Below, piece after piece: positions 45,188 through 53,815 of a stretch of DNA of 64,000 nucleotides. The stretch is from JASTVH01 sp042862465 (GTDB lineage Bacteria; Pseudomonadota; Gammaproteobacteria; Pseudomonadales; Oleiphilaceae). The stretch is from NCBI GenBank assembly GCA_042862465.1, contig JASTVH010000014.1:8247-72246 (forward strand), in the 5' to 3' direction. The notes beneath the pieces are model-generated. The model saw only the letters and a program-made list of their open reading frames with translations. It ran no database searches and was not told the origin of the DNA. Each line of letters opens with the position of its first letter. Position 1 is the stretch's first letter. A program made the translations under genes and the position numbers.

Positions 45188-47254
45188 TCAGAACTGGATA
45201 TCGGAAGGTGTCTGGGCCGAGAACTCGGTGACGAAATCGGCGAACTGGTCGGCGCTGGTCGGTTTGCTGTAATAATAGCCCTGGGCCAGGAGGCAGCCGC
45301 GGTTACGCAGGTACACGCTTTGCTCCTCGGTCTCCACTCCTTCGGCAATAACACTGAGATTGAGGCTGCGGCCCAGATCGATGATGGTGTTGGCAATGCG
45401 TGTGTCATCTTCGTGCACCAGCAGGTCGCGGATGAACTGCTTGTCGATCTTGAGGTGATGCACCGGCAGCCGCTTCAGGTACGTGAGGGAAGAGTAACCG
45501 GTTCCGAAATCGTCCACGGCGATCAGGATACCCTCGTCACGCAAGCGCGTGAGTTTCTCGATGGCGTCATCCAGGTTCTGCATGAAACTGGTTTCGGTCA
45601 CTTCCAGTTCCAACCGGTTGGGCGGCAGCTCGTGTTTGCGCAGCAGGGACAGCACGTTTTCGACGATGTTGCCCTGGCGTAGCTGGACTGCTGAAAGGTT
45701 GACTGCGATCCGCAGAGGCTTGCCTTCGGCCATCCACACTGCGGCCTGGGCGCACGCCTGATCCAGAACCCATTCGCCAATCTCGATGATGGAATGGTTG
45801 AGCTCGGCCAGCGGGATAAAGGAGTCCGGTGGTACCAGGCCGCGGGTCGGGTGATTCCAGCGCAGCAGGGCTTCGGCGCCCACCACTCGGTGGCTTTCCA
45901 TATTGATCTGAGGCTGGAAAACCAGGTGGAACTGACCTTCCGGGAGCGCCTGGGCCAGATCCTTTTCCAGTTGTTTGCGATCCCGGATCTCCTGGTCGAC
46001 GCTGGCCACATAGAACTGGAACACGTTGTGGCCCCCGGTCTTGGCCAGGGTCATGCTCTGTTCGGCTTTTTGCAGCAGGCGATCCGGCTGATAGGCGTCG
46101 TCCGGGAAGAGGGCAATGCCAATGGTCGCGGTAATGGCCAGTTCCTGATCGCCCACCCGCGCCGGCTGACTCAGGGACTGCAGCAGCCACTCGGCCGTTG
46201 CCGCAGCCTGATAGCTTTCCTTCAGCTGGTGTTCGATGATGACAAACTGGTCGCTGCCCAGCCGCCCGGCAGTGAATATGCGCTGACTGCTCTCGTCGGT
46301 GAGGCGGTCGGCAATCACCTGGAGCAGTTCATCGCCCTTCTGATAGCCGTATTGCTCGTTGATGGTTTTGAAGTCGTCCAGACCACAGCAATAGACCGCC
46401 AGCATCTGGCGTTGCCGGCGGGCATCTTCCAGGGCGCCGGAGAGCAGGTCCAGGAACATCTCGCGATTGGGCAGGCCAGTCAGGTTGTCGTAGCGTGACA
46501 GTCGGCTAACTCGCGCCTCGGCGGCCTGGTGTTTTTTCTGGTTTTCGGCAATCGACTGCAGCAACTGATTGGTGGAACTGACCCACAGGCCCAGTTCATC
46601 CCGTTCATGGCCTTTGGGCGGTTCCAGGAGTTGGTCGCCGGGACGTTCCGGATCCACATGGGAAATGGAGTGAATGATGCGAAAGAGAGGGCGCGTGAGC
46701 AGCAGGTGATACACCAGATAAAGCACCATGCCCAGAATCAGGGCTCGCGCCATGCCGGACAGCAGGATCAGGGTGGCCCGGTCGAGCCACAATCGAGCGG
46801 CGTAAGCGGTGTCGATGCGAAGTTCCAGCAGACCGTACACAATCGGCCGGCCGCCCTGGTCCTTGGTCAGGTTGACGGTGTAGGTGCGGCTCTGGCCAAA
46901 AATCGGATCCGTCAGTGCCCGGTAACGGGCTGAAAGCTGGTCGGTCTCCCGGCTTGCCAGTCGATCGCCGTCGGGGTGGGCAATGACGGCCGCCTGGGTG
47001 GCTTCCTGTTCGAACAGGCCATCAATAACCTGACGGGCCAGCTCTTCATCAATGCTGTAGACCGCCTGGGTGGCGGCGTCCTGAACCAGCGCCAGGGTTT
47101 GGTGGGCGCGCTGGTCGAGTTCCTGGGAAACCCGCTGGGCATCCAGAATGATTTGGGCACTGCTCAACGCGATGCCAGCCAACAGAGCTGTCAGCAGGAC
47201 CCAGCGAAGGATTCGATACCCCAGACGATGTTCCAGTTTGAACGATGGTTTCAT
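45188..47254 (-). CDS. Membrane GGDEF-EAL protein, likely c-di-GMP phosphodiesterase
   Basis: The 688-residue protein has a helix at about 16-36, a periplasmic sensor region, a second helix (about 160-186), a degenerate GGDEF domain (GSDQF, 333-337) and an EAL domain (about 435-680). The EAL motif EALLR (461-465), NLSAVQL, EVTE, DDFGTGYSS and EGVE are all present, so c-di-GMP hydrolysis is likely and cyclase activity is not. The start at 47254 places the first helix normally; the in-frame extension to 47521 looks non-coding. The 410-base gap before it shows only a strong hairpin at 47630-47655. Confidence 0.87.
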   Translation of the reverse strand: MKPSFKLEHRLGYRILRWVLLTALLAGIALSSAQIILDAQRVSQELDQRAHQTLALVQDAATQAVYSIDEELARQVIDGLFEQEATQAAVIAHPDGDRLASRETDQLSARYRALTDPIFGQSRTYTVNLTKDQGGRPIVYGLLELRIDTAYAARLWLDRATLILLSGMARALILGMVLYLVYHLLLTRPLFRIIHSISHVDPERPGDQLLEPPKGHERDELGLWVSSTNQLLQSIAENQKKHQAAEARVSRLSRYDNLTGLPNREMFLDLLSGALEDARRQRQMLAVYCCGLDDFKTINEQYGYQKGDELLQVIADRLTDESSQRIFTAGRLGSDQFVIIEHQLKESYQAAATAEWLLQSLSQPARVGDQELAITATIGIALFPDDAYQPDRLLQKAEQSMTLAKTGGHNVFQFYVASVDQEIRDRKQLEKDLAQALPEGQFHLVFQPQINMESHRVVGAEALLRWNHPTRGLVPPDSFIPLAELNHSIIEIGEWVLDQACAQAAVWMAEGKPLRIAVNLSAVQLRQGNIVENVLSLLRKHELPPNRLELEVTETSFMQNLDDAIEKLTRLRDEGILIAVDDFGTGYSSLTYLKRLPVHHLKIDKQFIRDLLVHEDDTRIANTIIDLGRSLNLSVIAEGVETEEQSVYLRNRGCLLAQGYYYSKPTSADQFADFVTEFSAQTPSDIQF

Positions 47255-47629
47255 GGATTTGTATTTTTGGTGACCGCTCAGCCTTGTTGATCTGGGTATT
47301 TCGGCGTCCGCACCCGGATGCTGACATGCAGGCGAGGCTGTTAACCCGTGATATAGCTCGACACCGGCGCGACATTTTCCCAGTAACCCATGGTGACGGC
47401 ATTTTCTGGGCTGCCCTGTTGGGTGTCTCTTGTGATCCTTCGTCCAGCGACTGGAAGGTGCCGGTATCCAGCGTTCCCAGGAGCCCCTCTCAATATGAAT
47501 CTGATAAAGGGTCTGCCTCAAGGAGAATCATTTGGCGAATGACTCCCTAAATAAATAGCTGCTCAAGCTTGTTTCGTCCAGTCGAAATGCTGGGTTCACG
47601 AGAGGCGGGAAAGTCTGTAAATGGGGGCG

Positions 47630-47655
47630 GAACACCCTCCGGAAGGAGGGTGTTC
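47630..47655 (-). terminator. Strong hairpin after sodB
   Basis: An 11-bp perfect stem (GAACACCCTCC with GGAGGGTGTTC) and GGAA loop lie just past the sodB stop. There is no T run on the minus strand, so it may protect the mRNA end more than terminate. Confidence 0.5.
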
Positions 47656-47664
47656 ACTGGGGTA

Positions 47665-48246
47665 TTACTCAGCGAAGTTCTTGTTCGCAAAATCCCAGTT
47701 GATCAGCTCGAAGAAGTGCTCGATGTACTTCGGACGGGCGTTGCGGTAATCGATGTAGTAGGCGTGCTCCCATACATCCATGGTCAGCAGCGGCTTGTCG
47801 GAAGTGGTCAGCGGAGTCTCGGCATCGTCCGTGTTGACGATGGCCAGGCTGCCATCAGACTTCTTGACCAGCCAGGTCCAGCCTGAACCGAAGTTGCCGG
47901 CACCTTTCTCGGCCCACTGCTTCTTGAACTCGTCGAAAGAACCGAACGCCTGGTTGATCGCGTCAGCGATGGCACCGGTCGGCTCGCCGCCGCCGTTCGG
48001 GCTCATGCTGTTCCAGTAGAAGGTGTGGTTCCAGACCTGTGCGGCCTGGTTGAACAGCCCGCCGCTGGCAGATTTGATGATGTCCTCGAGAGACTTTTTC
48101 TCGTCCTCGGTGCCTTCGATCAGGCTGTTGAGCTTGGTCACGTAGGCGTTGTGGTGCTTGCCGTGGTGGTATTCAAGCGTTTCCTGGGAAATGTGCGGTT
48201 CAAGTGCGTTCTTCTCATACGGCAGGGGGGGAAGTTCAAATGCCAT
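47665..48246 (-). CDS. sodB: Iron superoxide dismutase
   Basis: The 193-residue enzyme starts MAFELPPLPYEKNALEPHIS and shows metal ligands H27, the His in WNHTFYWNSM, and the Asp and His in DVWEHAYYIDYRN. Its length and the Fe-type SPNGGGEPTG segment favour iron over manganese. It removes superoxide in the cytosol. The start has GGGAG nine bases upstream; the frame is open further upstream without similarity. The 368 bases between it and purK show no gene or clear site. Confidence 0.95.
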   Translation of the reverse strand: MAFELPPLPYEKNALEPHISQETLEYHHGKHHNAYVTKLNSLIEGTEDEKKSLEDIIKSASGGLFNQAAQVWNHTFYWNSMSPNGGGEPTGAIADAINQAFGSFDEFKKQWAEKGAGNFGSGWTWLVKKSDGSLAIVNTDDAETPLTTSDKPLLTMDVWEHAYYIDYRNARPKYIEHFFELINWDFANKNFAE

Positions 48247-48614
48247 GAGATCAGTCTCCCTTTGGTCTGCTATCAGGATTGGCTTTGGCACGTTGCCGCT
48301 GGTGATGGCTCTTGTCATCCCTCAAGGAGAAGATGACGGCATTGCATTAAAGTCATCAAACTGGCGGTCGTGCTTCTGAACTACTGTGTAACGCCCGAGT
48401 TGTGTTCCCATCGGGCCTTCGGAAACGTTCGCTGATCATAACACCGCGAATGACGCGCGGCTATGTCAGGAAAAGGCAGCTGCATCTACGGACAACGGTG
48501 CCCGGGATGCAGAACGCTCCTGACTTCGATAGATGGAGCCGGTTGCGCTAACTTCAAGTCCCCGATGCCATTTTTCTGCATCTCTGAGTCGTGCCAGCAC
48601 ATCGGGCCCCTTCT

Positions 48615-49751
48615 TCAGCTGTGCGATGAATTATCGCCGGACGCCGTCAATGTGGTTTCGAATGGGGGGCAGCCCGGCAGGAATTGCGCGCAGGTCTTTA
48701 CGCGCCAGACCAGCTCCTCGTAAGAATCAGCCAGCACCGTTATATGACCCAGTTTGCGCCCCGGCCGCTCGGACTTGTCGTACAGATGCAGGTGGGTGTA
48801 GGGCAGTTTGAGAATCGACTCGTAGTCGCCGTGTTCACCGATGATGTTGATCATGCAGCTGATGCAGCGAGCCGAGGCGTCCCCCAGCGGTTCTCCGGAG
48901 ACGGCGCGGATGTGGTTTTCGAACTGGCTGGTGACCGCGCCCTCAATGGTCCAGTGACCGGAGTTGTGAACACGTGGGGCCATTTCGTTGGCCAAAAGGC
49001 CCTCGGAGGTTTCAAACAGCTCCAGGGTCAGGACGCCGACATGGTTCAGTTCCATCATCAACTCGCCGATGTAGCGACTGGCGGCAGCACGGGTTTGCGG
49101 CTTCAGGTGGGGCGCGGGCGCCACCGAATAGCGCAGTATGCCCTCGCTGTGCAGGTTTTCCGCCAGAGGGTAAACCGCGATATCGCCATCTTCACCGCGG
49201 GTGGCGATGATGGACACCTCACGCTCGAAATTCACGAAGGCTTCCACCACCAGGCGTTCATGGCCAATGCTGTTCCGGGCTGCGGCGGCCTCCTCGGGGG
49301 TTTTCAGCACCGCCTGTCCCTTGCCGTCGTATCCTTCGGTCACCGATTTGGCCACCACCGGACAACCCAGTTCGCGCGCTGCGGCTTCCAGTTCATCAGC
49401 GCTGGTGGCGACCCGGTATTCCGGGGTGGGAATGCCGAGGCGATTGAAGAGGGCCTTTTCCAGCTCGCGATTCTGGCAGACCCGCAGGGACTCGGGGCCG
49501 GGATGGACAGGCAGCTGCCGGGCCAGGGTTTCGGCCACTTCCACAGGCAGATGCTCGAATTCGTAGCTGACCCGATCGACCTTGCCGGCAAATTCTTCCA
49601 GCCGGGTTTGCTCAGGGTCGGAAATCACCTCGCCAATGCCGGCGCTGGGCTTGCCTGACAGATCGTAGAAAACGAACGAGTGGGCGTGCGGGTAGCCGGC
49701 CAGCGCCAGCATGCGCCCAAGCTGTCCGGCACCGAGAATACCAATGCGCAT
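48615..49751 (-). CDS. purK: N5-carboxyaminoimidazole ribonucleotide synthase
   Basis: The 378-residue ATP-grasp enzyme begins MRIGILGAGQLGRMLALAG and has the KSVTEGYDGKGQAV and LLANEMAPRVHNSGHWT segments. It carboxylates AIR with ATP and bicarbonate. It lies 21 bases after purE, with which it makes CAIR in purine synthesis. The C-terminus runs about 15-20 residues longer than typical. Confidence 0.96.
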   Translation of the reverse strand: MRIGILGAGQLGRMLALAGYPHAHSFVFYDLSGKPSAGIGEVISDPEQTRLEEFAGKVDRVSYEFEHLPVEVAETLARQLPVHPGPESLRVCQNRELEKALFNRLGIPTPEYRVATSADELEAAARELGCPVVAKSVTEGYDGKGQAVLKTPEEAAAARNSIGHERLVVEAFVNFEREVSIIATRGEDGDIAVYPLAENLHSEGILRYSVAPAPHLKPQTRAAASRYIGELMMELNHVGVLTLELFETSEGLLANEMAPRVHNSGHWTIEGAVTSQFENHIRAVSGEPLGDASARCISCMINIIGEHGDYESILKLPYTHLHLYDKSERPGRKLGHITVLADSYEELVWRVKTCAQFLPGCPPFETTLTASGDNSSHS

Positions 49752-49772
49752 GAAACGTCCTCGAAATGGCAG

Positions 49773-50264
49773 TTATTCCGCCCTTGGGTCGGGATTGTCC
49801 AGGACGGTCTGAGTTTGCTGTTCGCGGAAATCCGCCACGGCCTGGCTCACCGCCGGGTCTTCCAGGGCGACGATCTGGGACGCCAGCAAGCCGGCATTGC
49901 GGGCACCGGCCTTGCCAATGGCCAGTGTACCGACTGCGACGCCGCCCGGCATCTGCACGATCGAGAGCAGGGAATCGAGGCCCTTGAGGGTGCGCGACTC
50001 CACCGGCACGCCCAGCACCGGCAGGCTGGTTTTGGAGGCCACCATGCCCGGCAGATGGGCGGCACCGCCCGCGCCGGCGATGATGACCTTCAGGCCGCGT
50101 TCCTGGGCTGACTGCGCGTAATCAAACAGCAAGTCAGGGGTGCGGTGGGCCGAAACGACGCGGGTTTCATAGGCAACACCGAGCTGGTCCAGCATGTTTG
50201 CCGCGTGTTCCATGGTCGGCCAGTCCGACTTGGAACCCATAATGAGACCTACTAACGGCTGCAT
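49773..50264 (-). CDS. purE: N5-carboxyaminoimidazole ribonucleotide mutase
   Basis: The 163-residue protein has the class I PurE motifs MGSKSDWPTM, VSAHRTPD and AGAGGAAHLPGM. It rearranges N5-CAIR to CAIR. The start MQPLVGLIMG follows AAGGAAA; the long upstream in-frame extension lacks similarity. It is the first gene of purEK, and the divergent gap of 259 bases upstream presumably carries its promoter. Confidence 0.96.
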   Translation of the reverse strand: MQPLVGLIMGSKSDWPTMEHAANMLDQLGVAYETRVVSAHRTPDLLFDYAQSAQERGLKVIIAGAGGAAHLPGMVASKTSLPVLGVPVESRTLKGLDSLLSIVQMPGGVAVGTLAIGKAGARNAGLLASQIVALEDPAVSQAVADFREQQTQTVLDNPDPRAE

Positions 50265-50523
50265 CGCATGATTTCCTTTGCCTTGGAAAACCGACCATTT
50301 TACGGGGTGGCCATCATAGACGCAAATGGCGTCGTGGCGGGCACAAACGGTCGCTGTGGGGTGCCGGAACGGTTTCAGTCCAGCCCATCCGCCGCTATCA
50401 TGCTCCGTTAAAGAGGGCTTTCGGCACGAGCCCGGCTTTTTCATGACAGCGCGCGACAGTCGTGACGAATCCGGGGTCGTGTTGGGAGTCGACGCAGTGA
50501 CTGACGGAGAGCGGAATCCCAGC

Positions 50524-51399
50524 ATGGAACCGATACGCCCGGAACGGGATGAAGTCGCGGCACGTAAAGGTGCCAAAGCCAAACCAGAAAAACCGGCAAA
50601 GGGGGCAGCGCCCAAACCGGAGCGCGCACCCCGTCCCCCGAAGGCCTCCGGGAAAGGGGCCTGGCCGGTTGTCGCCCTACTGATTGTCCTGTTGGTTGCT
50701 GTCAGCGCCGTGGGCGGCTGGCTTCTCTATAAGCAGAACCAGGAAGTGAACCGGCTCGCCAGTAATCTGGGGGACGCCCAGGACTGGATCAACCAGAGCA
50801 AGCTTTCCCTGGCGCGTTTTGAGGGGCAGCTGACGGAAACCGACCAGGAGCTGGCACAAAGTGGCGACAAGGTGGGTGACAAGATGGCTTTCCTGGAATC
50901 GGAAATCCGCAAGCTTTGGGGCGTCGCCTACGATCGCAATCGGAAGGCCATCAAGGCCAATGACGATCAGCTGGCCAAGCTGCAGAAGACCCTGGAAAAG
51001 GCCGATGGCAAACTCTCGGAGCTGACATCAAAACTCGATTCCCAGGCGCAGAAGCTGGAGCAGCTCAACACTCAGGTGGCCCGCATCGACAAGGTGGAGG
51101 AGGCGGTCAGCGGCCTTCGGGCGGATCTGGGGCAGAAGGTCGATGAGCTGGGCAGTCAGGTGTCGCGCCAGGCGCAGCAGCAGAAACTGGCACTGGACGA
51201 AGTCCGGGCACGGGTGAGCGCCCTGGAGCGTAAGCTGCGCCAGCAGGATAGCCAGGCTGAGGTGGCGGCGCTCAGGAAAGAGCTTGGTGATCTGAAGACC
51301 GTGGTCGACTCCATCGATGCCTTCCGGAGCCAGATTACGTCGCGCCTGCTTCAACTGGAGTCGCGAGTCGAGAGCAAGGGCGCAGCCGGCGGACAATAG
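50524..51399 (+). CDS. Single-pass membrane protein with long periplasmic coiled coil, function unknown
   Basis: The 291-residue product has a basic, Pro/Ala/Lys-rich cytoplasmic N-terminus (about 1-46), one membrane helix (WPVVALLIVLLVAVSAVGGW, about 47-68) and a coiled-coil-rich periplasmic part (about 75-285) rich in Gln, Glu and Lys heptads. I do not recognise a named family. Length and topology suggest an envelope-spanning scaffold. The ATG is the best start near a GGAGAG site; upstream in-frame starts exist. Confidence 0.75.
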   Translation: MEPIRPERDEVAARKGAKAKPEKPAKGAAPKPERAPRPPKASGKGAWPVVALLIVLLVAVSAVGGWLLYKQNQEVNRLASNLGDAQDWINQSKLSLARFEGQLTETDQELAQSGDKVGDKMAFLESEIRKLWGVAYDRNRKAIKANDDQLAKLQKTLEKADGKLSELTSKLDSQAQKLEQLNTQVARIDKVEEAVSGLRADLGQKVDELGSQVSRQAQQQKLALDEVRARVSALERKLRQQDSQAEVAALRKELGDLKTVVDSIDAFRSQITSRLLQLESRVESKGAAGGQ

Positions 51400-51554
51400 C
51401 GGTTTTTGTGCTGGCTCCGGGGCGGCCGAGGGCGTGCTCTGGGGCCAAACGGGAGATGCCGGTGGCGAGTATCTCCCGACTTGCGGTACCTCTCAAATCA
51501 CCCCTTCCAAAGCTGTTATGATGCCGCCATTACCACAACACGGGAACGGCGGAG

Positions 51555-52421
51555 ATGATGGCACGATTTCTTCAGCTATTCGTCCTGATTCTGGGGCTGA
51601 CGCTTTTCAGCGGATGCACGGTTTATCAGTCAATAGGAAAAAGCGTAGGGCCTTTTGTTCACCCGGTTACCGGGCAGGACTTTGTTCATATTCCCAATGA
51701 GGAATGGAATACCAGCAAGAACGCCCTGTTCTATTTCTATCGTCCGAATTCGGAATGGGCCTCTCAGGAGATAGAGTCGCCCAGCGTGTATATTGATGAT
51801 CATCATTACTTCAATATCCGCGCCAACAGCTACACCTGGATGGAAGTCTATCCGGGCACGCGCCATATCGACATCCGTCGTCCGCTTCTGGGCCTCGAAG
51901 GTGTCGAGTCGCACCTGCTTTCCCTCGACCTGAGCCGCATCGCCGATGCCGATGTGACGGTAGAGCCGGGGCATGTTTATTATTTCCGCTATTCCGAGGA
52001 ATCGGAGCCGGAGAAAGTGCATCCCATGCTGGCTCCGGACGATCCGCTGGCCTCCGGCACCCTGACGCTGGTTCCACGCGATGTTGCCATTCAGGAGATC
52101 GTCGATACCCAGTTCCTCAACAGCGACATGCTCGCCCCCAACCATGCGGCCACCAGTATCGTGGAGGTGAACCGCGAACATGACTATGAGGCGGAAATGG
52201 CACGGCTCGAGGAAGAGCGTGAAAAGGAGTTGGAGCGCCTGAAGGAAGAGGGCAAATACGAATCACCGCCCTGGTACTGGCCATTTGGCGGCGGGCCCAC
52301 CGTTACGCTGGAAAGTGATAAAAAGATCCAGGAGTTGCAGGCCAAGCGTGAAGCCTATCTGGAAGAAAAGGAACGCCGCGAAGAGGCTGCCGAAGGCGAT
52401 AGCGGATGGTGGCCGTTTTAG
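51555..52421 (+). CDS. Outer-membrane or periplasmic lipoprotein, DUF2846-like
   Basis: The 288-residue protein has a lipoprotein signal with the lipobox LFSGC (acylated C21). A beta-rich domain (about 50-165) follows with ALFYFYRPNSEW, SVYIDDHHYFNIR and EPGHVYYFRY, the DUF2846 pattern. Then come a charged helix (EEEREKELERLKEE, about 218-232), a WPFGGG patch, another charged helix and a C-terminal WWPF. Function unknown. The two WPF patches are unusual. Confidence 0.8.
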   Translation: MMARFLQLFVLILGLTLFSGCTVYQSIGKSVGPFVHPVTGQDFVHIPNEEWNTSKNALFYFYRPNSEWASQEIESPSVYIDDHHYFNIRANSYTWMEVYPGTRHIDIRRPLLGLEGVESHLLSLDLSRIADADVTVEPGHVYYFRYSEESEPEKVHPMLAPDDPLASGTLTLVPRDVAIQEIVDTQFLNSDMLAPNHAATSIVEVNREHDYEAEMARLEEEREKELERLKEEGKYESPPWYWPFGGGPTVTLESDKKIQELQAKREAYLEEKERREEAAEGDSGWWPF

Positions 52422-52639
52422 GAGCCGGTGGACGTTCCTTTGATTCTTTACCGTGAGCGGGTTAACCAGGCGGCCGTTGATGCAGAGTGCGGCGCTATCA
52501 CTGATGTCCTGACAGGAGGTGGCTGGTAGAATGGTGCGCTAACAAAAAGCGTGTTCCTGATACCACCTGTCTGGGCACAGGGGCAGGGAATGCCAGGGCG
52601 CCTGGTCGTGCCCTGAATGACGGGATAGGAGGAAGTGGA

Positions 52640-53182
52640 ATGTCGTTGAAAGACTCGATGGAGACTCGCCTGGAGGCGGCTCGCATGCGGGTGGAAGAAA
52701 TTCGGGGGCGTTACTTTTCGGTATCGGCCAAGGTGGTTGAGCAGGGGAGTGACCGTCTTGCCGGTCTGACACGGCTGACCGGACTGTTGGGTCCGGATCT
52801 GCGGGAAACCATCAATCAGCGCATCTCCGACGTGCAGTCCTGGCTGGACGAGCTGAATCAGTCCCTGGCGGAGAAAGCGATTCCGGCGGACCGTCGAGCC
52901 AAGGTCGGCCAACTGGCGGGCCAGACCCGCAATCCCCTGAGAGTCGTGCAGGGCGGTGCTGGGCAGGGCCCGGAAGCACAGGATGTAAAGGAGGCGCCCC
53001 CCGCCTCGGCCAATGATGATGCGGAACCTCCAAAGGCCAAGGTGTTAAAAGCCGCCAAGCCGACGCGCAAGTCAACGCAGGCCGGCAAGAGTGGTTCCAC
53101 CTCCACCGCGAAGAAAAAGTCTGCCACGGCTGCCAGAAAAGGGCAGAAGGGCGGGGGAAACAAGTCCCCCAAGCGGTCTTGA
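52640..53182 (+). CDS. Small protein with phasin-like helical N-half and histone-H1-like basic tail, function unknown
   Basis: The 180-residue product has a helical, amphipathic first half (about 1-90) and a low-complexity second half rich in Lys, Ala, Ser, Thr and Pro (KAAKPTRKSTQAGKSGST and onward). The tail resembles bacterial H1-like and AlgP-like regions that bind nucleic acid or polyphosphate. I do not recognise the gene. It has a GGAGGAAG ribosome-binding site and is the last gene before the tRNA cluster. Confidence 0.72.
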   Translation: MSLKDSMETRLEAARMRVEEIRGRYFSVSAKVVEQGSDRLAGLTRLTGLLGPDLRETINQRISDVQSWLDELNQSLAEKAIPADRRAKVGQLAGQTRNPLRVVQGGAGQGPEAQDVKEAPPASANDDAEPPKAKVLKAAKPTRKSTQAGKSGSTSTAKKKSATAARKGQKGGGNKSPKRS

Positions 53183-53214
53183 AAGCCTGGGGGATGTCGA
53201 ATTCCAAAAAAGAT

Positions 53215-53242
53215 TTGACACCCCTGTGTAAATGCTTAAAAT
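53215..53242 (+). promoter_or_regulatory. Sigma70 promoter of the tRNA-Val/Asp/Val cluster
   Basis: A consensus TTGACA (53215-53220), a 16-base spacer and TAAAAT (53237-53242), then GCGC, lie about 90 bases before the first tRNA. Confidence 0.8.
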
Positions 53243-53332
53243 GCGCAACTCACTTGGATGATGACTTGATGACAACGGGCCGGCGGTCTGATCGATTCGA
53301 GCCATCAAACGCTTGAAAAAGCCAAGTGGCAT

Positions 53333-53408
53333 GGGTGGTTAGCTCAGCTGGGAGAGCATCGGCCTTACAAGCCGAGGGTCGCAGGTTCGATCCCTGCACC
53401 ACCCACCA
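53333..53408 (+). tRNA. tRNA-Val (anticodon TAC)
   Basis: This 76-base cloverleaf includes an encoded CCA. The acceptor GGGTGGT pairs with ACCACCC, the anticodon loop is CTTACAA, and the T arm is GCAGGTTCGATCCCTGC. Confidence 0.96.
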
Positions 53409-53433
53409 ATCAAGCGTCCCGAGTTTACAATTT

Positions 53434-53510
53434 GGAGCGGTAGTTCAGTTGGTTAGAATACCGGCCTGTCACGCCGGGGGTCGCGGGTTCGAGTCCCGTC
53501 CGCTCCGCCA
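53434..53510 (+). tRNA. tRNA-Asp (anticodon GTC)
   Basis: This 77-base cloverleaf includes CCA. The acceptor GGAGCGG pairs with CCGCTCC, and the anticodon loop is CTGTCAC. Confidence 0.96.
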
Positions 53511-53516
53511 TCTTTT

Positions 53517-53592
53517 GGGTGGTTAGCTCAGCTGGGAGAGCATCGGCCTTACAAGCCGAGGGTCGCAGGTTCGATCCCTGCACCACCCACCA
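53517..53592 (+). tRNA. tRNA-Val (anticodon TAC), second copy
   Basis: It is identical over all 76 bases to the tRNA at 53333, giving a Val-Asp-Val cluster. No clear terminator follows. Confidence 0.96.
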
Positions 53593-53667
53593 TTTCCTCT
53601 TTTCCCGAAGTTCCCATCCTCGCCTCAGCAGGCATTTGACGCCCTGATTCAGCTCTCCATCATCTCG

Positions 53668-53812
53668 TTGGACGTTGGCACTCAGACGTCGAAACGTACC
53701 TCTGTGGTTAAGTTTTTACGTGAAACGTCAAACGTCCAACGTGAAACCCTAAAACCAAAGCCCGGAGCTGAACGTCAGACGTCCAACCTCAGACGTCCGA
53801 CGTTCGTCACCT
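53668..53812. repeat. Degenerate ACGTCNN heptad repeat region
   Basis: Runs such as ACGTGAA-ACGTCAA-ACGTCCA (ending at another ACGTGAA) and GAACGTC-AGACGTC-CAACCTC follow a 7-base period, with irregular sequence between them. They match in unit the perfect array at 63875-64000. A reading frame here (for example TSNVQRE) is repeat-encoded and not a protein. Confidence 0.8.
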
Positions 53813-53815
53813 CAC

